Source: Mytilus edulis
Taxonomy: Eukaryota > Mollusca > Bivalvia > Mytilida > Mytilidae
Length of the DNA stretch: 64,000 nucleotides
NCBI RefSeq assembly: GCF_963676685.1
Contig: NC_092346.1
Location: 43,087,289-43,151,288 of the forward strand
Direction: 5' to 3'
Positions 32,134-42,689 of this stretch are shown piece after piece (within the stretch, counting starts at the first letter, position 1; each line of letters starts with the position of its first letter). The notes beneath the pieces were generated by a model that worked only from the letters and a program-made list of their open reading frames with translations, was not told where the DNA came from and searched no databases. Position numbers and translations under genes: made by a program.

Positions 32134-33753
32134 TCCAGTATAATTAAGTTTTAACCTTAAACTAATTGCAACAGAAAAAGTTTAAGTTCTAATCTATGTA
32201 GCATTTAGCCCTACATATACAGAGAAAAAAGTCCCATAAAATCTAACTTGAGGAAAACTCAAAATCAGCATTTTTTATTTTCTTTGGAAATTAACATAGG
32301 AAGGGGAGATAACTCCACAAAATTGGGTCTTTTTTTTGTCGGTTTTTGGTTGATTTTCTTAAAATTTATGTAAAGTATGATACTTTGATGGAGTTATAAG
32401 TTCAAAGCCGACTATATTTTATAATCTTCTGCGCCTGAAATGAACAAAAACCGAGGTGTTATGGGTATTTTAATTTTTGGTGTGCATTTTTTGAAAAAAA
32501 ATAATGTGAATATTTGGTATTTTTTATATCTGTATATTATACTTGTTCAGCATCGACCTTATTTAAAGAAACTTTAAACCCAAAAAAGAAGAATATATGC
32601 TTAATTAATTTTTTTTTAATTTGAGATTCTTTACCTTGACATTTTTAAAAATACAATAAATGGTCAACTAAAAAATTACAAAATCTAGATTGAAGTGTTA
32701 AAAGATATTAAAACACCTTAAGAGTTGTTTGTTATACTCTAAAGACGGGTAAAATATCAAGAATCAATACATTCTGTTGAATAATAGTATTATATTATAG
32801 TTTTTTATCATATACTTAGCATTGATATGATAGCTTTTGCATATGTGTAATGAGCGGAAGTACACAAGCCATAATTTCCCACCAGGCCTGATAACCCATA
32901 TCAGCCCGGGCTGATAACCCATATCAGAGGCGTCTCGTGCAAAAACCCATAACAGTGCTTCTCGTGCAAGTTACTTCCGGTGTTTCTGGTATCGATTGTT
33001 TACTTTTCCATTGTGACGTCATATTTTTTTTATGACGACGTCAAAATTTACGGGAACTTTTGTCCCCAGTTTAGTACTTGCTAACAAATGCCATTGACAA
33101 TTAAGAATCATTTTATAGTACAACAAACATGGAGTAATAATGATCATAAAACTCTTCCAAATTTTCAATGTTTCAAAATGCCTCTATAGGAAATGTTACC
33201 ATACATATATATGGAGGTAGTGATACTGTTGTTGGACAATTATAGTATATTTGATTCATAATTTAACTTCTTTATAAAGTTTTTGACTGTTTTAGTTATT
33301 GTATTCGTTTATTTGCCTTATTTAGTCCTGGTATCTTTGACGAGTTTATTTACATAACACTATTGTCGGAAGTATATGATAAAGCGATTAATACATGGCC
33401 TTTTCCATATCAGCCTGGGTATCATCCCTCGTCCCATATCAGTACCTCGACTCCGTCTCGGGCTGATATGGGTGTCTCGGGATGATACCCAGGCTGATAT
33501 GGAAAAGGCCATGTATTAATCTCTATGTATCAATTTTTATTGATATGTCTGCCTTTTTTGCAGAGTTATCTCCCTTTTCAATGCAAATCTCCATAGGAAT
33601 TTTAAATTGTGATTTTTTTAGTCTTCCTTAAGTGTGATTTTATGGGACTTTTTTCTGTGTATATTTAGGGTATACTGCTAAAGATTAAAACTTTAAAATC
33701 TCCTGTTGCAATTCCTAAAAGGTTAGGGTCAAATTAATGCTAGATTAACTGGA
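32134..33753. repeat. Long imperfect inverted repeat (foldback) nested in the 2.55 kb element
   Basis: The left arm (about 32134-32330) and right arm (about 33560-33753) are complementary over roughly 200 bp with mismatches. The best core is AAAAAAGTCCCATAAAATC (about 32226-32244) against its complement near 33638-33656, and both arms also share GGGAGATAACTC or its complement. It could be a separate element inserted earlier, or the inner arms of the larger one. Confidence 0.55.
33387..33520. repeat. 42 bp perfect inverted repeat (hairpin)
   Basis: Arms 33387-33428 and 33479-33520 are exactly complementary over 42 bp (ATTAATACATGGCCTTTTCC and onward). The 50 bp loop has a second, inner pair, CCCATATCAG and CTGATATGGG. 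Related ACCCATATCAG boxes lie at 32890-32930. Confidence 0.85.
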
Positions 33754-34314
33754 CATGTGTATAATACAATGATCATAATAATAATGAATACTTGTAGTAT
33801 AAGTAGTAGTAGTGGCAGTGAAAGTGAAAGTGGAATTGAAAAGGAATCTTATTTGTCTTCTTCAATGAGAAGATAGGTTAAAATTCCAGACAAATTCAAA
33901 GGCTGTGTGATCTATGTTAATCTGATGGAAATGAAGATAAAGTGTGTTTGATTTATTCATAGATTAGATAGGACATATACTTATTTAGTATATATTTTAT
34001 ATAGGACAGCAACTTTTTTTGTATATTCAGATGGTAGGACATAGATATTTTTAAGGGAGAAATATGAATTGCACCGGTCCCAACCCCCCAATAAATAGTG
34101 ACCGGTCCCTAAGATGATTTCATGATCAAAGTCTTGAACGTATGTATACAAGCACTTGTCCTACCTTCTGGTGATACAGCATTTAATAGATACTTTAGTC
34201 AGACCACATTTTTTAATATAGAATACTTGGGTTCTTTTTCTTATTTTTCAATTCATTTTAACGGTGGCACCTAGTTTTGAGAGTTGAAAGTCATCCGTCA
34301 TCATTTGAGGCAAC

Positions 34315-34872
34315 TCTTCAGGAGAGACAAAATGAAACAAAATAATAAAGGTCACCGTACAATCTACAACAATGAGCAAAGTCCAAAACTAACGTCCTAA
34401 TTAATGTACAAAACAATGAACGAAAAACAAATATGTAACACAGGCTCATTGAATGGTTTTACACTAGTAATTTTAGGGACCCTTTAAAGCTCGCTGTTCG
34501 GTGTGAGCCAAGTCTCCGTGTTGAATACCTTACTTAGACCTATAATGGTTTACTTTTATAAATTGTGACTTGGTGGAGAGTTTTCTCATACCGGATCTTC
34601 TTATGTCTCATTCGTACAGAATGTACCGGGGTTAAACATGTTTATGGGATCCCAAAACCTCCACCTAACCAGTGACAGTGGTGTTACAGTACAACATAAG
34701 AACGAACTATGAAAATCAGTTGAAAAAAGGCTTAACTCATCAAACAGAATTAAATCTAACAAAATTACAGAGTGGACGGTTACTTGTATATCCTTACAAG
34801 AAAAAGACACCAAGTTCAGATCTGAGAGTTCAAACCAATAACAACTATTTAAAATAAATCATGCATCTTAGA
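34315..34872 (+). repeat. Repeat family A, copy 3, with another repeat inside
   Basis: Family A blocks at 34315-34445 and 34618-34872 (GGGTTAAACATGTTTATGGG, AAAATCAGTTGAAAA, GACACCAAGTTCAGATCTGA) flank 34470-34615. That middle part matches 3010-3175 instead and ends in an inverted piece of the family A start. Confidence 0.6.
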
Positions 34873-34922
34873 CTTAATTATCAATCAGTACATATCCAAC
34901 ATTCAATGCATTAAGTGTTAAG

Positions 34923-35532
34923 GGCATACGATACAGTTTTGATCCTGTATTTACAGTTTGATGAAAATTTCAATATAGGCTAGTTTTTGCCTGCTTCAAT
35001 CAAATATGTTATAAAAAATATACCTTCATATGCTACTTTTCGAGTTAAATGAGGTTGAAATTTTGTATATTTGCTCAAAATTCGAATTTGTGGCCGTATT
35101 TACTCTTTCGAAAGAAAGTCATAACTTTTTTGTTTTAAAAGATAAACACAAATTGTTTTTTGTTAGATAATTTGTATTTTTTGTATTTTATAAGTATCCT
35201 AAAAAATTATGCATTTTTCATTCAGAAATAACTCATATTTATCAAATGGTCATGAAAAATCGCATTTTTTTGCTGTATATTACCAAAATTAAAAAAAATC
35301 CTCTATTTACAGTTTTATAAAATTTGGTCCACATAATCTCCCTGCAAAATGAAACAAAATGTCGTTTTACAAAATAGGGGTCCATGCACTCGTTTTCAAA
35401 TTAAATCAGTTTGAATGATAAAAAAATATTCGATAAATGCATCTTTTCCCGATATGTCATAGTTTGACGTCGCGAAAATGACATTTTACGTTAGCAACGT
35501 CATTACCTTCTCTGTAACTGTATCGTATGCCC
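34923..35532. mobile_element. TTAA-flanked MITE, copy 1 of a tandem pair
   Basis: 610 bp with ends GGGCATACGATACAGTTTTG and CTGTAACTGTATCGTATGCC plus a final C. It is bordered by TTAA at 34919-34922 and 35533-35536. The interior is non-coding and matches copy 2 along its whole length. Confidence 0.85.
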
Positions 35533-35536
35533 TTAA

Positions 35537-36156
35537 GGGCATACGATACAGTTTTGATCCTGTATTTACAAGTTCGTGGAGATTTGCATATAGGCTATTT
35601 TTTACCTGATTAAATCAAATATGTAATAAAAAAATATACCTTCATGTGCTACTTTTTAGGTAAAATGAGGTCGAAATTTTGTATATTTGCTCAAAATTCA
35701 GATTTGTGGCCGTAATTTCTTTTTCGAAAGAAAGACATAACTTTTTTGTTATAAAAGATAAACACAAATTGTTTTTTGTTAAATAATCGGTAATTTCTGT
35801 ATTTTATGAGTATTCTAAAAAATTATGCATTTTTTGTTCAGAAATAACTCAAATTTATCAAATGTTCATGAATTGAGGAAAATACGTCATTTTTTGCTGC
35901 ATGTTTATCAAAATTAAAAAAAATCCTCTATTTACAGTTTTATAAAATTTGGGTCACATAATCTCCCTGTAAAATGAAACAAATTGCTGTTTTGAAAAAT
36001 AGGGGTCCATGAACTCGTTTTCAAATTAAATCAGTTTGAATGATAAAAATCAGTCGAAAAATGCATCTTTTCCCGATATGTCACAGTTTGACGTCGCGAA
36101 AATAACATTTTACGTTAGCAACGTCATTACCTCCCCTGTAACTGTATCGTATGCCC
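35537..36156. mobile_element. TTAA-flanked MITE, copy 2 of a tandem pair
   Basis: 620 bp, same ends and same internal order as copy 1, moderately diverged. Bordered by the shared TTAA at 35533-35536 and TTAA at 36157-36160. Confidence 0.85.
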
Positions 36157-36160
36157 TTAA

Positions 36161-39100
36161 GACGTCATTAACAGTCAGAGAAAAACATTACCTTGTGCAA
36201 TGCCAAGATACAGTTTTCGACAGATTGGATAGCCATGAAAGTTCAGATGTATGTTATATAATAGTAATATTTAGTTTGTTTTTAATTTACTGATAACAAA
36301 ATCAATATTAATACCAATAAAAACAATATTCAAAGATCTAATTACAGTGTTGAATTGGTAACCTTTTAGAACAAGTTACTTCAAAGGATCGATAAGTTTT
36401 TTTTGTAACGATGGCATTCATCAAAAATGTCATTTTTGGGCATCAATCACAATTATGTTTGTTGTATACCTATTCAAGTATTCAATTATAAATAATTGTT
36501 TTGCATTCAAATGTTTGATTTGTGCGTTTCTAATGAAAGGTAGATCCCGCTGGCAACCCAAATTTGGAATAGTAATTTAATACTAAATTAAGCATTCATG
36601 TGTCAATAACAAATGTTTGATACAATCAACCATCGTTACTGAATATTGCTCTTCTTTTAAGATAATTTCCGAAGCTGTGATATGATGGCCTGTGAGACAA
36701 ACATCATACAGTTCAAATAATACAGATTTATTCAATTTATGTCAACCTTCGGCCTTCAACTTTGATCACAAAATATCTCATATAGTCAGCATTAAAAACC
36801 ATCAAGTTGGCAACAAGACAAAATATGACGCAATTAAAACGCTAACACCAACAACCCTATTTAAGGGGGTACAGAACACCTAAGAAAAGATAACTCTTAC
36901 TCATAGTCTGATTCATTGCTACGTTTTAAAATTATGTGCAATATGCAAGCTTTTAAAAGATCATGATCAGAATGTTTACATTATTGCTAAGACCAGCTGT
37001 ACACCCTTTGTTATTCATTTAATCTTTTAATTCATTTAAAGTTATTCATTTTCCATAAATGAATCTTCAATGAGACATAATAGGGAAATTTCAAAGCGAA
37101 ATAAATTTACCAAAAGAAAACCAGGACGTTAGAATGGGAGGGAAACAGAAAGAGAAAGGACCATAACTGTTTTCATTTTTTACTTGGCAATGCCTAGGTC
37201 TTAAATAAAATGAAATAAAGAACAAAAATTCAAAAGTCTAAGGATGCTTCCATTTGATTTTAGGGGGGGGGGTCTAGATTTAAAATTTTGTCCTGCATTT
37301 TGTTTTTATAGTTGTAATATCATCATTATTGTCCTGCATTTTTTATTTTTCATTCTTTACGGACCTGCAATTTTCATTAGTTTACTGAAATTGTTTTCGT
37401 AAATTGTCATCCTGCTTGTTATGCCAAATTACTGATCCTGCCTTTGTTTGTTCAAAAGCCTTTCTTGCCTTTTTTTCAAATATCATCCAAGCCCCCTTCC
37501 TCAGGCTCAAATGATGGTGGATAGAACCTTAATCGGGACTCCAGGATATAGTGTTTTTAAGGTAGGGATTTAGGGATTGACACTTTCGAGATCCGAAAAT
37601 TCTTTTTTCGAATCTCGGGATGTCGGGATTTAAATTTATTTAAATTCGGGACCTCGGGATTTCGTGTTTTTAAGCCGGGTTTTCGGGATCAGGACCCCTC
37701 CTACCCCCTCTCAAATGGTAGCTCCATCCGACAATAAAATTTTAACCAAATAAATAAGAATCCCTGGACAATTACACAATGTTTATGTTCGTAGATCTTC
37801 TTATCAAATTGATTAAATCAAAACTGAATTGACTCCACAATACTTTTTTTAAACGAAACATGTAGTTTTTAAAGAAATACGCCATGGCTTTAGAAATACA
37901 TGTAAGTTAGTAATGTAAAAAAGATTACGAATAATTCATAATTTTATAATTGCTGTCATATTTTTTAAAGTGCAATTGAATATTTAATTGCATGATTTAT
38001 ATTTCATGTAAAAAGTTAGAAGATACCCATAGGGATAATCAACCACCAGTGCATCACTTACATGTCACGGAACAAGGCAAAAATAAGAAAAAAAAACATC
38101 CGATTCAGTCCAAAAAACACTACACATATTTTTGCTTTCTTAATTCATCTGAATAAAAAAAAATATATCTTTCTAGTATGTTTTTCCAACCTATCCTGAC
38201 AGGTGTAGAAGATTAACGGGTGTCTTCTATTCCGTCCGCAATTTTAGGGAAAGTAAAGTCTATATTTAGAATCATAGTTGAAACTGAAACTACACATGTA
38301 TGATATAAATAGAACATGCCATTTTCGCCTTATCAAATTTAAATTTCGAAGGGATAGCAAAATTTGTTATTGTCTTTTGTTGTGCTTTTGTTATGTTAAC
38401 TTGTGTATCTTTCCGAATTTATCAAATGCAATTTTGAAATAAATATAAAAAAGGAAGTGTGGTGTCATTGCAAGTGACAAGGGAAAATGTTTCTTCTCAA
38501 GTCTCAATTCAAGATTATTACTGAATAGAGTAATCATTCTCTATAATAATAAGGGGCCCCAAAAATAATGTGAAACTTGTAACTGCCGTGCTTTTAACTA
38601 AAAACCAGTTGTATCTAATTTTCATAACCTCTGCAGAAATACTAAAAAAATTCTATGTTTAACGAACTTGATTTAACAGTATAAGGATTTTGCACAGTCA
38701 GCTCTATTTCATCTCTCATGAGCCGTGGTTCTTTGCACCAATGGTTTTGTCGTTAAGTTTTGAATTGTATATTTTTGAATCTGGCCAAAAGACCAATAAA
38801 TTGAAAATCTTGGTCATGTAAAGCATCTGCCAACTTTAAAGCTTTTCCCTATGTATCATGTGTATTTTTGGCGTGTCATGCTTTTAATTTCAATAGCTCG
38901 TTTCTAAAATCAAAAATCAGTTACATCCTTTTTTTGCCCCTGCAACTGAAAGTCGGGCGGGTATTGTTTTACCCCTGTCCGTCTGTCCTTTCGTCCTTTA
39001 CATTATTGGTATATAGTTATTTGGCATAACTCCTCCTATCCTTTGATTCCTAGGAAGTTTTCATTTTGCTGTCTGTTAAGTAGTTAAGTACATACACTGC

Positions 39101-39310
39101 GCTTCAATAGAAACGATTCCCTTTTCAAACAATTTTACGTGACTACATGTCCATTATGTATTCCGTGTGCATTGAATGGGTTGACATGTCATAAATGTGT
39201 CTATATTGTTGTATGGTCGATTAAAGCTTGTGTAATATGATTTTTTAAAATAAATATGAATTCATAACTACATAAAAGTCATGGCCCGTACAAGTGTTTC
39301 TTACCCAAAA
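36161..39310. other. Intergenic, no gene seen
   Basis: AT-rich. The stretch 37500-37690 is a short-period degenerate repeat around TCGGGATTT. The stretch 38930-39060 resembles the opening of the 42 kb tandem repeat (CCTGTCCGTCTGTCC). No exon-like frame with recognisable content was found. Confidence 0.45.
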
Positions 39311-39612
39311 CCACAATTATTGTCCTTGATGTCAAAGTTCAAGGTCACATGAAGGTCAAAATTTAAGAAGGCACACCACCTCATGATGATACATCCACAT
39401 GCCAAAGATGTACGGCCTAGGTCAAAAGGCAAAGAAGTTATGGCCTACATAATTGTGTTTTTCACGGGGAAAAAACCCATAAAGTTGACCTTGAGGTCAC
39501 CTTTGAAGGTCATACAAAGGTCATCATGATGCAAGACACTTAACCCTGTGATGATACATCCATATGCCAAATAGCTAAGGCCTAGTTAAAAAGACGAACA
39601 AAAATATGGCCA
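39311..39612 (+). repeat. Tandem repeat, about two units of ~167 bp
   Basis: GATGATACATCCACATGCCA near 39385 recurs as GATGATACATCCATATGCCA near 39552. Around each are AAGGTCA boxes and a TATGGCC block. Confidence 0.6.
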
Positions 39613-41996
39613 TTATGTACTTTTTGAATAGATTTTGCTCTTATTTAAGGTGGCTCGGCCCTTTACCAATGCGCATATTTTAACGCATGTTTCTTACGAC
39701 GAGTGCCTTGGAAACGGTCGCTTTAAGGGGTCTTCTCAAAAATAGCTTTGACGACCTTGGAACGCGGGCGTGTATGAAAGCACCCTTGACGATGTAAACA
39801 AGTGACGCTAAACGTTCTTCAAAACAGGAAATACGAACGGTCAGAAATTCACAGTGCTTTCTTCATTTTTCGCATAAAAGTTTAAAAGGAGAAAAATATA
39901 CATGATTTAAGCATAACATTAAAAAAAAGAATATATAAATACTGACAAAGTAACATGTATGACGTCGACGGTATTTGGTGCCGCTTCGCTCCCAAAACGC
40001 ATTCTCATCTTACACGGTCGCCTCTTGGGTCCGTTCGTACCATATTTTGAATTCACTTAAATACCAGTTGAATTAAATGATGTCGTGGATATTTATTTTT
40101 GAAAATGTTTTGCCAATGACACAATGATTAACTGTAAACAAATGATAGCGATGTAAACAACTTCATGTCATCGTACAGCTTTCAACAACAGGTAAACGTG
40201 TGACCCGTATCAGAGACATATATGTGTATATATGTTTCTGCCCGTATAGTATGGTTTAAAACATCGGGGCGGGTTTGTTATCATGATATAATCCGTTTGG
40301 CGTTTTATAACAGTTTGTTTCTGTCATAAATATATTTAAAACTTGAAATATCTTTATTTCCAAGTATTTTTAGGAGTTTATTCCCGAGTATGCGATATAT
40401 TTTTCCACTGCAAAATTTTGATAATTATAGTTATACCAAAACAAATTTGAACATGTCAATTTTCTAACAGACTTAATACTTAACATTTTCATTTAAAGAT
40501 ATGTTTACCTGCACGAAAATCATCTGATAATTTTTCTCGTATCACAATTCCATGATTTCCGGAACACTAGACTTAGTCCTATAATCTAAGACATCGGGAC
40601 CAATGTTTTCTATTTTTATGATACTTTTCTATTACTTATTTTGTGAATTGTTATTTTGTTGATTTGCAATTTTCTGTTGTATCTATCAATATGTCAACCG
40701 AGTTCATATTAAAAAAAAAAGAAATATCAGCATTAAAACTAAAATAATTGAATCAGAGCACTGAATGTTATTAAAATAGACTAATGGATCCAGTAACGAT
40801 CTATCGGGCGGATCCAGCCATTTTAAAAGGGGGTTCCCAACCCAGGACAAAAGGGGGTGTTCCAACTTTATTTCCCCATTCAAAGGCATTGATCGTCCAA
40901 AAAAGGGGGGAACCCGGAACCCTCCCCCTGGATGCATTACTGTCAAAAGTAACCGGGACTGGCCTAGTATTCCGACCTTATATATCGGTCTATGATATAA
41001 TTCCTAAATACTGCACGCTTTGCGGAGAACCGCAAAATTTTTGGTTTCACCATGTCGGGATTTTGCTAGGACATACACCCGCATCGTGCCGTGCAGTCTC
41101 AAACACTACTAAAGACTTTATGTATAAAAAAATCTATACTACTACTAGGTTCAGGAAAAGTTTGGATTGTAATTTAAAAGCTACTCCCTGAAGAACGCTA
41201 TATTAGCCGGTGATGTTGGCAAACTTTAACTTTAATCTTAATTTTTGAAATGCTTTTTTAAAAGGTAAGCTAATAAGGAAAGTTCTTGATTAAAACAAAT
41301 GATCACAAATATAGTTGAGTGATGTCAATGCGGCAAAAAATGTGAATGACAATTTTGTTTGTGAACACTGATTTGATCTTACCGTGGCAAAGAAATGCAT
41401 AACTAATCATCGATCTATGCGTGATGATAAAAGGAGATAATGTTTTTTTAATTTATAATATTGAATTTTAAATATGAACTTTGGTGGATAGTTGTTTCAT
41501 TGGCAATCATACCACATCTGCTTATTTTCATATCGTATGGTTAACATAGAAATATGACTAATCTGACAGATGACCCCTTGATTATACAGGGTGTTCAAAC
41601 AGCTGGATGTATACATACGAAGCCTCGTAGGGTAAAAAGGGGGAATTTTGCCTACACATGCACCAAGCGTAATTGTCCATTCGTTTTTTTTTTATGGCAG
41701 TCCATATATCTAGCTCCCGTCTTACTTTGCATAACTTTCATAATTGATACTTATCTGCATGTTCTCATCTGTATTATGCTTGAAATACTTGCCAGTGATC
41801 ATTCAGTATGCACAACTTTAATTTTCATTATGTGCAGTCATATAAAAAAAACGTAATTTCTGGGACTTTTATTTGTTTGACTATGTGGTATATCAGTTTA
41901 TAATTATAGTAATTGATTAAGTCCGTACGGGGACATAATTGTTATCTTCTGTGTAAATTGGTCTCTGGTGAAGAGTTTCCTCATAAACAATGACAC
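39613..41996. other. Intergenic, repeat fragments, no gene supported
   Basis: The stretch 40800-40935 is a G/C-run-rich fragment (GGCGGATCCAGCC facing CCCCCTGGAT, AAAGGGGGTTCCC, AGGGGGGAACCC). The stretch 41480-41528 is an inverted fragment of family A. The open frames here (for example 40784-41191) show no domain. Confidence 0.45.
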
Positions 41997-42014
41997 CCCA
42001 TCTTCCTATTTTTA

Positions 42015-42680
42015 TACCCTACACAAGGAAGTGGCGCAGGGTATAACATTTTTGACCCGTCCGTCCGTCCATCAGCCAGTCTATCAGTCCTGTTTCTTGT
42101 CATCACAACTCCTCTCAAACCGCCCAACAAAATTTCAGGAAACCTTTTTAGATAATAAGGACATACTATGCAGATGTGCATATCGACAGGAAATTATGAT
42201 TCAAACTTTTTCTAGGAGTTATGCCCCTTTGAACTTATTTGCTTCAATATACTACTGCAAGTTTGTCATCGCATCTCCTCTCAAACCGCACAATAGAATT
42301 TTATGAAACCTTTTTAGATAAGGACATACTATTTAGATACACATATTTTTTTTCTAGGAGTAAGGCCCCTTTGAACCTATTTGCTTCAATATACTACTGC
42401 AACAGTTTGTCACTGCATCTCCTCTCAAACCGCACAACAGAATTTCATAAAACCTTTTTAGATAATAAGGACATACCATGTAGATGTGCATATCGACAGG
42501 AAATTACGAATTATTTTTCTAGGAGTTATGCCCCTTTGAACTTATTTGCTGCAGTATACAACTGCAAACAGCTTGTCATCGAAACTCCTCTGAAACCACA
42601 CAACAGAATTTCAGGAAACTTTGTAGATAATAAGGACATACTATGTAGATGTGCATATCGACAGGAAATTATCGTGATTT
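42015..42680 (+). repeat. Tandem repeat, about four degenerate units of ~140-180 bp
   Basis: The blocks CTAGGAGTTATGCCCCTTTG, CTCCTCTCAAACCGCACAA and GAAACCTTTTTAGATAA recur in order; the CTAGGAG boxes lie at about 42212, 42354 and 42519. It opens with ATACCCTACACAAGGAAGTG and GACCCGTCCGTCCGTCC. A frame happens to stay open across much of it, but units differ by frame-changing indels, so it is taken as non-coding. Confidence 0.7.
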
Positions 42681-42689
42681 AATTTTATT

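Larger units (their letters stand above)
31556..34109. mobile_element. 2.55 kb DNA element with imperfect TIRs and subterminal AGGACA motifs
   Basis: The left end is GGGACCGGTCAATATTTATT and the right end complement is GGGACCGGTCACTATTTATT. Similarity extends about 43 bp to a GGTGCAA block. TAA lies directly outside both ends, a possible 3 bp duplication. TAGGAC(A) motifs recur just inside each end (near 31606, 31635, 31669 and 33968, 34002, 34034). No transposase is recognised. It contains the nested inverted repeat at 32134-33753. Confidence 0.6.

Noticed and set aside
39648..40330. TTAAGGTGGCTCGGCCC as the left end of another TTAA element
   Set aside because: No matching inverted right end was found.
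40784..41191. 135-codon frame as a host gene
   Set aside because: It runs through a G/C-run-rich dispersed repeat fragment and shows no recognisable domain.
41968..42682. Repeat-spanning frames as a protein gene
   Set aside because: The units differ by frame-changing indels and the repeat resembles other non-coding tandem repeats; kept only as a low-interest check.
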